From assembly GCF_002288925.2 (NCBI RefSeq), contig NW_022098004.1:11198061-11262060 (forward strand): a stretch of DNA of 64,000 bases, given 5' to 3'. This document shows positions 34,831 to 47,284 of this stretch, in pieces. The translations under genes were made by a program, and so were the position numbers. The notes beneath the pieces were generated by a model that was not told the origin of the DNA, did not search any database, and saw only the letters and a list, made by a program, of their open reading frames with translations. The first letter of the stretch is position 1. Each line of letters starts with the position of its first letter. The stretch is from Delphinapterus leucas. Lineage: Eukaryota > Chordata > Mammalia > Artiodactyla > Monodontidae.

Positions 34831-37189
34831 AAAAACAAACTGGTGTTTCTAAATTTAAAATAAAATGAATGATCTCTTAAGAAGGGTATGTATCCAGCAT
34901 ACAAGAAACAAATACAGACTAACTGGAATGACTCTTTATGTTTCTGTAAATATACAGTATAAGTTACAGGTAGCAGAAATATTTCAATGACCTTCAAATC
35001 TAAAGAAACCATAAAAGGATTCAAGATTCCATTATCTTTACATGAATCAAGTTATCAATCAGCATTTCTTTTATTTAGAACAGATGGTACTTCATATTTC
35101 TTCCCTGACATTCTGAATTTTGCAAGCAGGGCCATTCTTCAATTTAACTGGGGAAAAAAAGGCTGAAAGTATACTAAGCCCATTAAATGTTGGTGATTTC
35201 CCCCATTTGCGCTGCATGGAATATGAAAAGAGATGTTTTTACCATGGTAGGTGGCTTCCTCTGAACACATTACAATAGGAAATAAATACAGTTTAGGAAG
35301 CTGCAGAGTATGTTGCCATTTTAGAATCACTCAGAGAATACAGCCAGTGTAAGAGTTACATATTGCCCAGTCTCCTACCTTATACTTAGGCACGTAATAC
35401 AACATATTAATACCAACCAGATACGCTTTAGATATATGTATTATGTCAATGCAGATGCATAGAAACAAGACAGTATAATGAACAATATAAAAATATGATT
35501 TCTATTAGAAGGAAAAAGACAGTTTCCTTGTATTTTTAGAATCTGATAAGTAATATGTAGTTTGACAACTAGAAGACAGTATATGTAATTTTGAGCTTAC
35601 TAATACTATTTAGTAGAATCTAGGATGAAATTAGATGATCACATGAATTTCTTAAATATAAAATTATAATATTCTATTTAGAATTACAATATAAAATTAT
35701 AATAATTATAATATTCTATTTAGAAAATAAGAATTTATAGTTTGATTTTTTTCTACTATCAGCGTTATAGTATTCAGCATAAATTGCGTCTCATTAACAG
35801 AAGCCTAAAATGGAAAGTAGAACAGCTGGAGCATTGAATCGAGAAACCTCCATAGCCAAAGTCAAAGTTTCATACTTAATTACTTAACCTAGTCTACTAA
35901 TTATTACAGAAACTCCTTGATTTAGAATAGTATGAATTATATTTTATTTTACCTTGTATGCCACTTACGGCAAGGCAAATATAGAGGAACATGTGGTGAT
36001 GTATATTCACTTTTTCCTTCTTAAATAATTAAACTCCTTTAGTTAAAAGAAGAATGGAGAAGAAGACAGTTTAGGATGAGTTTGGAAATCAAGAAAACAA
36101 CATTTACTCTGCCCTCTTGCATATAATCCATTTTTCTGCTAAAGGATAAACTTCACATTCTTCCATCTATCACTAAAACTGTCAGGAAACCCTTGAAAAT
36201 AGCATTTTAAACAATCAATAGTGCCCCTTCACATCTTTTAAATTGGTCAGTTTTGATTGCTTAGTTTCCTGAAACACTTTGGAATTCACTTGTGTATAGA
36301 TGACCTAAGCCAGTCATCATGAGAGCTGTTAAAGAGGCACCAAATTTAGAGAACAAGGTATCGTAGAAACATATTAAAATGTGTCCTCAGGTGCTGTTTA
36401 GAAGGGATACCATGATTTCTTAAGTGTATCCATCTCCTGGGTCAGTCCCAGTCATTATAATTGATTATTTTTATTTGGTTTTAAACATAGCATCTTCTTA
36501 ATTTGCAAGCATAGGTTTCTCTTATAGGGTGGTATGAAACAAATCAGGAAAACCAGAAGTGATTTCCAGCCAAAGGTGGTATGTTAAGATGGGCCTCGCC
36601 CAAGGTCAGGAGCTCTGAGAAGATCCACTTCTTTTCTTTTGCTTTGTTTCTACTCTCGAGACTTAGGACTCAAAAGGTCCTGATAGGCACCAACATCCTT
36701 GCCCACCCCTCCATACTCCCTACTCTGCACACCCTCCCTAGTGGCAACAGAAACAAGGCATGCTCCTCCGCAAGGTGATCACATGATCACGATTGTATCT
36801 GCCCTGCTGTCATGGCGGCCAGATTTATGAATGAGAACCCCTGTGTCTGCAATCCAAGGAAGAGTGAGTGCAAATGGGAAGAATGATAAAATCAGCTGGG
36901 TGAAGCTGTGCTGTAAGAAGTGATGGCCAAATGAGATGGAGTTTTAAAAACAAATGGTTAAATTTAGAATAGGTTCGACGTACGTTATCAGTTGTTAATT
37001 TTTTTTAAGAGATGGATCACTTTTTTTTTTTTTTTTGAGATGGATCACTTTTAAACTAACCCGTATGCCTATTCTAAGTTTAAGATATGATACACTCAGT
37101 CCATGCTCCTGAGGCCACCATTGGAGTCATGAATCTAGCTGTGCCTCCAGCTCCCGCTGACCTAGTATTTGCAGTTAATTGAGCAAATG
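34831..37189. other. Unannotated AT-rich stretch
   Basis: No named repeats. Holds a short imperfect direct repeat at 35657-35725 (unit near 'tataaaattataat' followed by 'attctatttagaa', the second copy carrying a 9-bp insertion) and a 28-bp step duplication of 'gagatggatcactttt' around a T-run at about 37008-37052. Confidence 0.5.
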
Positions 37190-37594
37190 TGTGTTATGGG
37201 CTGAACTGTGTCCCTGCAAAATTTATATGTTGAAGTCTTAGCTTCCAGCACCTCAGAATATGACTGTATTTGGAGATAGAGTCTTTAAAGAGGTGATTAA
37301 GTTAAAATGGGGTCATAAGGGTGGACCCTAATCCAATATGACTGGTGTCCATATGACGAGGAGAATAGGACACAGACATGCACAGAGAGAAGACCAAGTG
37401 AAGACACAGGGAGAGAGGTTAGCCATCTAGCCATCTTCAAGCCGAGAAGGGAGGCCCCAGAAGGAACCAGCCCTGTTGACACCTTGATCTCAGACTTGTA
37501 GCCTCCAGAACTCTGCGAAAATAAATTTCTCTTAAGTTGCTCAGTCTGTGGTACTTGGTTACGGCAGCCCTAGAAAACTAATACAGTAATACAG
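37190..37594 (+). mobile_element. MLT1-type LTR (MaLR/ERVL)
   Basis: Starts 'tgtgttatgggctgaactgt' and ends 'actaatacag', with 'ttggagatagagtctttaaa', 'agaatatgactgtatttgga', 'ggacacagacatgcacagag' and the polyadenylation-like 'aataaatttctc' in the right order. Solo LTR. The last 8 bp, 'taatacag', are repeated once at 37587-37594. Confidence 0.85.
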
Positions 37595-38810
37595 ATGCTT
37601 GTTTGTTTGTAGGCTTGTGTATTTGTTGCATTAGCCAATTTGAGATGGTTTTTCAGTCACTTATAACTCACTAAATGCTAAAATATTCATGAACGTTATT
37701 TATTTAATTCTTCCTCATTGACCTAGACCGTTGGTTTTCTTCAAAAGCTTGGTGGGCCCTTGTTGCCCTTTCACGTTTAATGAAGTAGAAAATCTAATGG
37801 AAGCCCTTCATGCTGCGTTTTCTAGGCCTTCATTTTAGGCTGAAGCTGCGGAGAGCCGTTCTTCCTGCCGACGTGCCCACTGCCAGGGTGCGGAGGCTCA
37901 CTCGGCAGGGTAAGCCTGGCACCCCAGCTCTCTTCCAACATGCATTTTAGCACTTGTGTAAAGACTTCTTTAGCGGTTGGCCCGATTGCCTCACTTTTCA
38001 GTGCATGAGGTTGGAGGAGTGCTGGTGAGAACCGAAGGATGAAAACTTTAATCGTCTTCCGATTATTCGCCGGGTTTTTTGTTTGTTTTTTTAAGCTCTA
38101 CCTCTTGTTCCTGTCCTACACCTTCCCTACCAGCTCCATTTCTGGATATTTCTGAGACAGTGCCTGCCAGAGCGAGTTGATTCTCTACCCCACCCTAGTC
38201 TTCCCCATGGCTGTGACATCTTCAACTCTGTTTTTTTCTATCAGATCTTTGTATCCGTTTTCAGCTTTCCAGAAAAATATTTTACGTGTCTTATCTAGGG
38301 ATGACTCCCCCTCCTGTCTGTCACGAGGGTGCCATAGGAGACCAAAGTCAAGGGGCATCTTTTATACTGAGAGCCAGAGAGGAGGTGTTAAACTTAGAGC
38401 ATCCTCCCAGAAGGACCCTTGGCCCCCGTAAGAGAGTCAGCATCAATCAGCCACCAATGTCCGACAGTATCAGTCAGCTGGGACCTCTGCTGTGCCTGTG
38501 TTCAGTCCGCTCCTCTACCCAAAGCCAGAAGAGCCACTGGTGGCCTAGCGAGGGAGTAGAGGAGAAGGACAAGCCTATGGTGGGGAAAGAAACCAGGGGC
38601 TGACTGTGCTCCTCCATTCTCCATAATAGGTGTCCGGTCTGTAATAGGCTGGAGCTGAGGGGAGGAAGGAGCTGTGACCTTGAACTGAGCTTCAAGGTTG
38701 ACTCTCACCCAGAACTAGACATTTTCATTACTAAAACTAGACTGATGGTGACTAGACTTAGGAAGGATTTTTATTATCTAAGAGTGGCTGGAAAAAAAAT
38801 GAGACCTGTT
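37595..38810. other. Unannotated stretch with an exon-like segment
   Basis: The GC-rich segment 37839-37909 is bounded by 'cattttag' and 'ggtaagcc' and is open in two frames; see findings. The 105-codon frame at 38286-38603 and the overlapping minus frames are not supported. Confidence 0.45.
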
Positions 38811-39025
38811 GGGCTTCCCTGGTGGTGCAGTGGTTGAGAGTCCGCCTGCCGATGCAGGGGACACGGGTTCGTGCCCTGGTCTGGGAAGATCCCACATGCC
38901 GCGGAGCGGCTGGGCCCGTGAGCCATGGCCGCTGAGCCTGCGCGTCCGGAGCCTGTGCTCCGCAACAGGAGAGGCCACAACAGTGAGAGGCCCGCGTACC
39001 ACCAAAAAAAAAAAAAAAAAAAAGT
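38811..39025 (+). mobile_element. CHR-2-type SINE with target-site duplication
   Basis: Plus-strand copy with head 'gggcttccctggtggtgcag' and a long A-tail at 39003-39023. 'gagacctgtt' (38801-38810) and 'gagacctgct' (39026-39035) is a duplication with one difference. Three overlapping frames are SINE-derived. Confidence 0.95.
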
Positions 39026-39035
39026 GAGACCTGCT

Positions 39036-39734
39036 TGACTGTTCACATAGTCCAAAGGGGGAGTTAAGACCACAGCGTGGATTGAAAAGCACTCTGACCA
39101 ATTCTTCACTAACTGACTTTTAAAAGATGTGTCAAGAATGCTTTCCTTTTAACACATGTGTTATAATGGCACCTGATGGATGGATTTGCTCTTAATTTTG
39201 CTTCTTGGAAAAAAATGCTCAGATATTTTTGGGTGGTCTGTAAAGTAACAATTCTTTAAGATCAGTGCATCTTTTTTTCTTCTAATGTTTTATTCATGTG
39301 ATAATCTGATGGTACTTAGGCACATGTGCAAACTATCAGAGAAAAAATATTGATTCATAGCTTAAAAAACAAAAATAAACATAATTTCAAATATTACTAT
39401 TAGGTTGAAACTTCTGGGAGGATAAAATATTATGAAGTTGGAACAAGGCTTCAAAAAATTAGGTTCATTTTCAGTTTGCCATTTATTTGGCAAATCATGA
39501 AGATCCCCAAAAGTACAGTGACTCAATGGTACATTTTTTTGTTTGTACTTGTGCCACTTATATTACAAGTCAAATTGATTCTAATTAATTTTCTCTTAGA
39601 ATGTGGATGAGGGCATCCATTCAAGTATCTTGCTCATTTGTTTTCTGTCTTTTTTCCCCCAAGTTTTTATTATTCTCATGTAGTCGAATTATACGTATGA
39701 GAGGCAATGCTGTGCTTTGAACCCACCTCAAAAG
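39036..39734. other. Unannotated AT-rich stretch
   Basis: Nothing recognised. Confidence 0.45.
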
Positions 39735-40135
39735 TGTGATTTTGTCAATCAGTTTTGTTGAGGTATACTTACATACCAATACTTACATACTAATTAAATG
39801 TACTCAATGAGTTTTTACAAATGTATACACCCATGTGACCATGGTTTAGACAAATGCACACACCATGTGACTTCTGAGACATTGACTATTTTTATCATCC
39901 CACGAGGTTCCCTCAGCCCATTTGCAGTCAATTCCCCCAGCCCCCAGCAATAGGCAGAAGCTGATAAGCTTCCTGTCATTCTAGTTTTGCCTTTCCTAGA
40001 ATGTCAAAGAAACTAAATTGTACTCTTTGTGTGTCGGGCTTCTTTTGTTCAGCATGGTGTTTTCGAGACTCATCCAAATTGTGATATATATCAGCGGTTC
40101 GTTTCTTTTTGTTGTCGAGTGGTAATTCCATCCCT
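39735..40135 (-). mobile_element. Old L1 (L1M-type) 3' region, antisense
   Basis: 'ttttgttgaggtatacttac', 'tgtatacacccatgtgacca', 'ccatttgcagtcaattcccc', 'ctagttttgcctttcctaga' and 'ttgttgtcgagtggtaattc' are the antisense of the common L1ME-type 3' sequence. A small tandem duplication 'acttacatac(c/t)aat' occurs near 39766-39792. Confidence 0.75.
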
Positions 40136-40583
40136 CATTCACTTTCTGTTGTGAGCAGTGATCTTGTACCTACAACACTTGGAAGAAGGAGACAGGGGGA
40201 TTTTCTCCCCAAACATGCTATTTATATATGTTTATATAGTGTATAACCCTGAGCAAATTCCACTAAGCCAGCCTTTTCAACTTGTTAGATGTGGGCGATG
40301 ATGGAATACTACTCTGTGAGCCCAAGAAAAGTCAAGTGATGGTGATGCCCTTGACAAGCATACAAATGCTAAAAGCAGTGTGAGGAATACGGCAGCTCTC
40401 CTTGTGAACCCAAATAGCCATGCTTGGAGCCTGATCCAGGCAGCCACCACTACTGTATTCAATTATCATCTTTTATGACCTCATCTGTGGGAGGGTCATG
40501 TTTCCAACATTCATTGCTGTGAAAAATGATTACTTTCTTATATACAGAGGGTTGTGTTTTCAAATAGGAAACCAGCAGCAGGG
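40136..40583. other. Unannotated stretch
   Basis: No repeat or exon recognised. Confidence 0.4.
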
Positions 40584-40596
40584 TAGAAAGATTCTT

Positions 40597-40791
40597 TTAA
40601 AGATTTTTTTTTTTTTGATGTGGACAATTTTTAAAGTCTTTATTGAATTTGTTACAATATGGCTTCTGTTTCATGTTTTGGTTTTTTGGCCACAAGGCAT
40701 GTGGGATCTTAGCTCCCTGACCAGGGATCTAACCCACCGCCCCCTGCATTGGAAGGTGAGGTCTTAACCACCAGACCACCAGGGAGGTCCC
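40597..40791 (-). mobile_element. tRNA-derived SINE (short form) with perfect target-site duplication
   Basis: Minus-strand element resembling the one at 22304-22495, with T-run tail and 'gtgggatcttagctccctga' in its body. The 13-bp duplication 'tagaaagattctt' is perfect at 40584-40596 and 40792-40804. Confidence 0.95.
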
Positions 40792-40804
40792 TAGAAAGAT
40801 TCTT

Positions 40805-41800
40805 CGGGAAACACTTTGTTATTCCTAAGCAAGTATATACTCATATTAGTATAAGACACAAATGAGTAACAAATGGAGGGGTAAATCGTATGTAATAGCT
40901 GTGTATTCAATCTAGAAGCACATCTCTTTCAAATTGCTCCAGTTGCCCCTAAAATATCATATCACCTTAGTTGTACGGCATCATTGGCTCTTATGTACTC
41001 TATACGCTTTCACAATCAAGTTAAGGGAAGTCCAAACGCCACGTGTTTGCAGACTGTGCCTAGTTCATGGGCCGTGCTTTAGGCTGTGAGGTGACATTTT
41101 GTGCTGGTCTCAGCCTGTCAATAACCAGTGTTGGGTCTGGACCAGCCCTTGAGGTTCTTATGATGATCGCAAGACACCCTCAGCCATAAGTATCAGAAAA
41201 ACTGGGAGGGGGGAAGGTGCATTAGTTACAGGTCCTGGAAATTACATGGCACACCTAGGGCCACATGACAAAGTCATAGGGAGTGGGAAGGTGGAGAGAC
41301 GAGGGCCTGGGGTTCTGCGTTTATTGGGGTTGGCGGTGGGGGCTTTGCATCACTAATTCCAGCAGAGGTTTGTTTGGGCCCACGGGGAGCAAGGTCTGAG
41401 AACCGGGGTCAAGTCTGTACTCACATGCCTTGGGAAGGTCCTGCTGTCGCCCTCCAATGCTCACGCAGGCCCCTATGACTCAGCAGGTGAGGAATCCTCC
41501 CAGCCCTGCCCCTCCTGCAGTTCGCTTACTACTGTGGCCTTCCAGAGGCACTGTCTGCATGGTAACCTCATGAATCACCATCCCAGTAGTGCCTGGGAAC
41601 TTAGATGGAGGAGTCTGGGTCTTGCCACAAGGGCTTCTTCCTGTGCGCCTCCTCAAGACCGATCCACCCTCCTCTCAGGAAGGAAATCTTTCACTTGTGA
41701 TTATTATTAACAGCAACCATATCACAACAAGGTGCTTATTTCCTTTTTGAAAACACAATCCTCTGTGTATGAAAGAATCAGCATTTTTCACAACAGACAT
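40805..41800. other. Unannotated stretch
   Basis: GC-richer around 41080-41660 without a recognisable gene or repeat. Confidence 0.4.
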
Positions 41801-42320
41801 TGTGATGGTTAATTTTATGCATCAACTTGACTGGGCTAAGGGATGCCCAGGGAGCTGGTAAAACATTATTTCTGGAAGCATCTGTGAGAATGTTTCTGGA
41901 AGGGATTAGCTTTTGAATCCATAGAGTAAGAAGACTGCCCTCACCAATGCAGATGGGCATCACCTAATCTGCTGAGGGCCCCAGAGGAATAAAAAGGTGG
42001 AGAAAGGGTGGATTTGCTTTCTCTTCTTGAGCTGGGATATCCTTCTTCTCTGCCCTTAGGCATCAGTGCTCCTGGTTTTCAGTTCTTCAGACTCAGACCA
42101 TTGGATCCCCTGGTCCTCAGAGCCTTTGAGTTTGGACTGGAACCACACCACCGACTTTCCTGGGCCTCCAGCTTGCAGACAGCAGATCATGGGGCTTCTC
42201 AGTCTTCAAAATCACGTGAGCAAATACCTCACAATCAATATCTATCTATCTGTTTATTTATATCTGATTGGATCGATATCTTATTGGTTTGATTTCTCTG
42301 GAAAACCCTGAATAATACAT
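41801..42320 (+). mobile_element. ERVL (MLT2-type) long terminal repeat
   Basis: Begins 'tgtgatggttaattttatgc' and contains 'caacttgactgggctaaggg', 'agattgccct'-like wording, the polyadenylation-side region and ends 'aaccctgaataatacat'. This is the order of the MLT2-type LTR of the ancient endogenous retrovirus ERVL. The LTR is followed directly by a primer binding site, so it is the 5' LTR. No 3' LTR is seen in the window. Confidence 0.85.
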
Positions 42321-42324
42321 ATTT

Positions 42325-42342
42325 TGGTACCAGAAGTGTTGA
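42325..42342 (+). promoter_or_regulatory. Retroviral primer binding site, tRNA-Leu type
   Basis: 'tggtaccagaagtgttga' lies 4 bp after the LTR end. The TGGTACCAG start is complementary to the 3' end of a leucine tRNA, as known for ERVL-class elements. Later bases have decayed. Confidence 0.7.
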
Positions 42343-43020
42343 AGAGGAATGGAAACTTAAGGATGAATTTTCTGAGTTGGTTGTGGGTTTTCTGGAATTG
42401 GCTCCCTAATCTGATTAGATTTAAAGATGCCAATGCCTTTATTTCCAGCCGCAAAGAGAGCCCTGATAATCCATGATATGAACTCTGTATAGCAACATGC
42501 AAGATATCTGCACTGGACCCTCCTAACCAAGCAGTTAAGTGACTCCGTACACGATGCTTTCGAACAGTAGTAGAAAACTAAGGAACATAATGACGTTGTT
42601 TGGTCGCTCCTAATGTCACTGGACAAAGTGGGTGAAAGAAAAGGATGAGCTCAGGGCTTCGAATTCCCAGCTCAAACACCACATAAATGACCCAAAAGCT
42701 TCTGTGTGTTCCCTGAAGGAGACCTTGTACGCGGGGCTGAAATTGCTAAAAGTCAAACACAGAGCCCCATCCTGCAGTTGGCGGAATTACAATGCAAATT
42801 GAGCTCCCAGCCTCAGAGGGTGTGTACTGATAAAGTGAGGATATTCACTAGGAAAGAATGAGGTCCTGTAAGTTGGGAAGGGGACATGTAGGAAGACCCT
42901 AATGAAGCTGGGGACGTTGAACGTCTAAATTCTAACGAGTCTTCTGTGCCAGGGAGGAGGAGGTCTCCCTACCCACAGCGTAGTGATCTTTCCACCTCCA
43001 TCTGAGGGATGGGAATTGGG
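42343..43020 (+). mobile_element. ERVL internal (leader/gag side) remnant
   Basis: Decayed sequence after the primer binding site with stops in all frames. Its position and wording, for example 'tttggtcgctcctaatgtca' and 'tggacaaagtgggtgaaaga', fit the leader and start of the ERVL gag region. No intact viral frame exists. The right boundary is inferred. Confidence 0.5.
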
Positions 43021-43039
43021 AAAATTAAAATGGGACAAA

Positions 43040-43231
43040 GCTGACTATACTTACTGAGGTTCAGCTGTTTTTCTTGAATAAATGTCCCCTGTATTTACTG
43101 CTTTGGTTAATTTCCAAGTTTTGAAAAACTTGATTTTGTTGATTCTTGCCAGCGTCTTCATTCTTTTATGGAGAAGATTTTTAAATGAACTTATCCCATT
43201 TTTCCTGCTGATGTCACCTAGGCTCATATAA
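43040..43231 (-). mobile_element. Probable old L1 3' UTR fragment, antisense
   Basis: 'ttgattcttgccagcgtctt' and 'ttttatggagaagatttt' resemble the antisense of an old L1 3' UTR. Weak. Confidence 0.4.
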
Positions 43232-43241
43232 TGATATTATT

Positions 43242-43576
43242 TACTTTTAAAAAATTTATTTATTTGATTTATTTATTTTTGGCTGCGTTGGGTCTTCGTT
43301 GCTGCGCGCGGGCTTTCTCTAGTTGTGGTGCGCAGGCTTCTCATTGTGGTGGCTTCTCTTGTTGCAGAGCACGGGCTCTAGGCACGCGGGCTTCAGTAGT
43401 TCTGGCTCACGGGCTTCAGTAGTTGTGGCTCGCGGGCTCTAGAGCACAGGCTCAGTAGTTGTGGTGCACGGGCTTAGTTGCTCCATGGCACGTGTGATGT
43501 TCCCGGACCAGGGCTCGAACCCATGTCCCCTGCATTGGCAGGCAGATACTTAACCACTGCGCCACCAGGGAAGCCC
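43242..43576 (-). mobile_element. CHR-1-type long SINE with target-site duplication
   Basis: Minus-strand long form, with the repeated 'cagtagttgtggctcgcggg' units. 'tgatattatt' is duplicated at 43232-43241 and 43577-43586. Confidence 0.95.
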
Positions 43577-43586
43577 TGATATTATT

Positions 43587-46500
43587 AAAAGCACGAATGC
43601 AGCCCTTTTTCTTCAGGATTCTAACAGTTATTTGCTGTTCATCCAGAGGTTACAACTGTCCATACTCTTTCACTTTTTTGAATGAAGTGGCAAATGGTTT
43701 TGTTTGTGGGAAAAACCTTAAAAATACATTCCTAGTGTTTCCCTTTCAGCAGTAGCTTCCAATAATCACCAGCTGTTCGGTATTTGCCACATTTCATAAA
43801 CAGTCTACAATAGAGTAGGGTTTATCTTCCATATTTTTTTAAATTGACATACTATCTCCATTTGTCCAGATTTTCTCTTTTTTCAGTAATTACTTATAAA
43901 ATGTTTTTGATAAATAAATCTCATTGATCTTTTCTCACTTTAATTTTTTCCTCAAGCACTAGTGCAAAATGAATCAAATTCTGCAATTAGTGCCGTAATT
44001 TTCATGACATTTCTGTTATCTCAAGAATGCCTCTTGTCACTGTGACCTCTGATGGGAAAGCTTCTTTCTCTGAGAGTTGAATCACTGCAAAGAATCCTTT
44101 AGTATCTCAAAATAATGCTGAATATTTCCTCTTTACTTCCAAACATTGGTCCAACCTGTGTATGTTTGTTTATTTATGTGCAAGCCAAGTAAACCTAGTC
44201 TTTCTAGTTTGTGGAATGTTCATGACTTTTGAGTGTTCTTATCGTATGCACCTGGTCGTAGGACCCAGTTGACATAAATGATTTCTGTCCTTTTGAAAAC
44301 AGTTTACAAACGAAATATTATTTGACAGTGTGAGTCATGAAATAGGCTGTTCAGCATCTCATAACTGTGACTTTTCAAAAACATCTTTCACAAAATAATT
44401 GAGAATATCTGTTTTATCCATTGTATATCCTCTTTGATATTCTATAAATGTTACTGAGAATAGTATTTCGTATTACTGGGAATATGATTTGGGGGGGAAA
44501 ACTGTTCTTCATGTAGCGTGTTGTATCAATCTTATCTTTCTCTATGGTTTACCCTTACGGTCCTTTTTGCCTTTTTGGTATGATTGGTAATGCTGGGGAA
44601 ATACCAATAGTCACTGAATGTTAAGAATATTTCAGAATGCCTATAGCCTCCTCAAAGTCCCCTGACAGGAGGAGAAGAGAGAGAAATTGAACCGGAGAGA
44701 GAAACCAGTCTCAAGTTGTCATTAAAATGCCTTTACTTTTACACATTTTACAGAAGCGTATGAGTATCTCAGATCATTTCCAGGGCCCTAAAAGCTGCCG
44801 GTGCAGCTGAGGCATCCAGAAGTTTAGGTATATGTGAATCTTGACCCCAGACTTTTCTTCTCGCTCCGAGATAATAGAAATTCCTTTGATTCCCTTACGT
44901 TATAAACAACAGTCTCCAATTAGGAATTAAGCGTCCACTGAAAACTAGTAAATAGAAAAATAGTAATCAACATGTCCGCCGTCATTGACCGCTTCCTTCA
45001 GGCGGGCTGGTAGAAATGGAACTCTGTGATAGGAGGAAGAAAGAGAAGCCCCTCCTCTCTGTCACTCACCTGCGCCTCCCCCCCCCACCCCCACAAGCTG
45101 CTGCTTCTCATGCCGCAGTATCTGATGGGCGGGGATCCGGGGAGTGCTGATGGGCAAGTTCCTGCTTAACTGGCACTGTTGTACGTTGGCTTCACTCTCT
45201 CTAGACCTGGGAGATATTAAAGCAGGTTCTCGCTCTTGCGTGGGTGTTTTCATAACTTCTTCAGGCTCCCCCCAACCTGTCAGTCTGCTGGTTGCATCTA
45301 ACTGTCATCCGGGTGATGTTTTCCGTGGCATCCGTGGCCACTCGTCTCTGGACCCCTAGTTTTCAGGAAATTCAAGCCACACAGACTCTCTGTTCGAGTT
45401 CCGTCTTCTTCCCAGGTGGTTTACTGGTCCAGGTGTCCAAATAGATCCAGGCTGACTCTCCCTACTTTAAGGACAACATCTAGTTCATGAAAAACAGTCA
45501 CCTGTCCTGTGTTCCTACTCAACCAAAGTGCAGGGCAATTCTTACGTAGCCACCTTTTTTTTTTGTTCTGCCTTTACAATAGATCTCTGTTTTTCTTTCC
45601 TTCTATCTGATTTTTTGTCTGTTGGTTTGTTTGTGGGTTTTTTTTGTAGACCTCTAGGTTTCATGGCAGGAGTGAGATCCCATTCCACCATGTTTCCCCC
45701 TCCCAGGAAGTATGAATCAAGTTTCCTTGAAGCCTTGCCTTATACCCTCAAGAGAAAGGAGGAAGAGGCTGTCCCTCCCCATCTCCCCCCCACACAAACT
45801 TTTATCAAGTCACACTCCCTTCCTCTTGTGTGTTGGTGGGTGGGACAAATGACGCAGATTTCTCTGAGGAATTTATCTTCATAAAACTTCTTTCTACATA
45901 ACTAAAATCCATTTTCTACCCTCACACTAAGAGTATCAGTTCTTAGCATTTGCTTTGATATCTACCTCTTGATCTGACTCATAACACACTTTATTATACA
46001 GTGTCTTTTATATCTGGGTGTTTCAATCAAAACTTTCAGTATAACGACATTTACTCTTGGGGGACCTTAAAATAACAGATTCAGAAAATCTCCTTAATTA
46101 TATTCTTTGGGTTGGAAAAGATCTCAGAAAATATAGGCTCTAGGAGATCAAAACTGGGCTTGCAACAAATATAGAAGTTGAGGCCAAAGTTATTAGGTTA
46201 AGTTCATTCAGTCCATCAATCAATTAATCAAACAATCTATCTTCCTAGACTAGCTCCTTATATACGTAAGTAGAAAATGAAAACTTGTTCTTTTGCACAG
46301 CTTTTTCACAGTTGAAGTCAGTATGATTTCAGGAGCTAAATCAGGTATGAATTTTTACTTATGTCCAAATAGGATTTTCTCCTTGCTGTCTCTCCCACTC
46401 CCATCTAATTTCTCCACACACACCCAACAGAGGCTGTCCTTTCTCCTGGTGCTCTGGTCCAGCTGTGGAGACTGCTAATTATTTGGGTAAGATTCAGAGC

Positions 46501-47284
46501 AAGACTGAAACTAAATGATCTGCAATCTCTATTTACCCTTGACAATCAGCCTTCTCCATTGCTACCTTCCTGCTTAGTAGCAAAGGCAGACTTAATTAGT
46601 AAAAGTCACGAACAACACTGAACAAAATAGTCATTTTCAGCCTTTTGTGAATCTTTAAAAGATTAAGTTAAAAAAAAAAAAAAGCCAGTTTTGTCTGTGA
46701 TAACTTAAGCCTGGGAAGGCTTTGCTGTTTATTTAGCATTTTCCCATGTTTTCCTCAGTCTAAGCTAATTTATCTTAAAGTACTGTCACAAATGGTCCTC
46801 ACTTCTGCATAAGGTAAATACAGTACTTCAAATGTGTAAGCTCTGTTTGACATAATAAAATACCTCTGTAACCTAAAAAAACCTAGACAAAGAAAAAGGT
46901 ATCTCCTAAATAAGATTCTTCCAGAAGCCTCTCTCATTTTCTATCCCTCTAACTCTTCTCATCCCCAAAACAACCATCCTTACCAGTTTGTTTCTTTTTT
47001 AAATAAATTATTTCATAATTTTACATTTGGGTTGTATGTAAACTGATTATTTCCTCCAGCATTAGTCCTCTTATTCCTTAATAATAGATCCCAATATTTA
47101 GCTGTTCCCCTTAACCCTAATGCTTTTCCCTGCTGTCTTGTCAGCTAGGTACAAATTCCAGTAAGATTTTTTTTGAGACGTAAGGAGAAATTCTGTGTGG
47201 TAATTACACACAAAAAAATTTTTAATGGGAAAGTCTACATTCTAAGAGGTAGCAAATACCTAAAAAAAAGATTCAAGATGATCT
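43587..47284. other. Unannotated stretch of about 3.7 kb
   Basis: Largest repeat-poor interval I can see. A minus-strand segment near 45066-45253 ends in a good donor-like sequence (reverse of 'ctgtcactcacctgcgc', that is GCGCAG/GTGAGT) with an open frame above it, but it has no matching acceptor and is not called. The 118-codon plus frame at 45528-45884 crosses homopyrimidine DNA and shows no known domain. Confidence 0.4.

Noticed and set aside
38286..38603. A 105-codon plus-strand frame, with minus-strand frames overlapping at 38474-38708
   Set aside because: Both strands are open at once over GC-richer DNA, no splice context and no domain that I can name.
42260..42262. Possible CRISPR array, attachment site, origin or other prokaryotic system
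   Set aside because: No regular spacer/repeat unit occurs anywhere in the window; the DNA is mammalian in its repeats and exon structure.
45062..45253. A minus-strand exon ending at GCGCAG/GTGAGT
   Set aside because: Only the donor is convincing; no acceptor, no partner exon and the frame has a low-complexity Gly/Val tail from a G-run.
45528..45884. A 118-codon plus-strand frame with a hydrophobic start
   Set aside because: The frame crosses T-rich and CCC-rich runs; the apparent membrane segment is made by poly-pyrimidine DNA.
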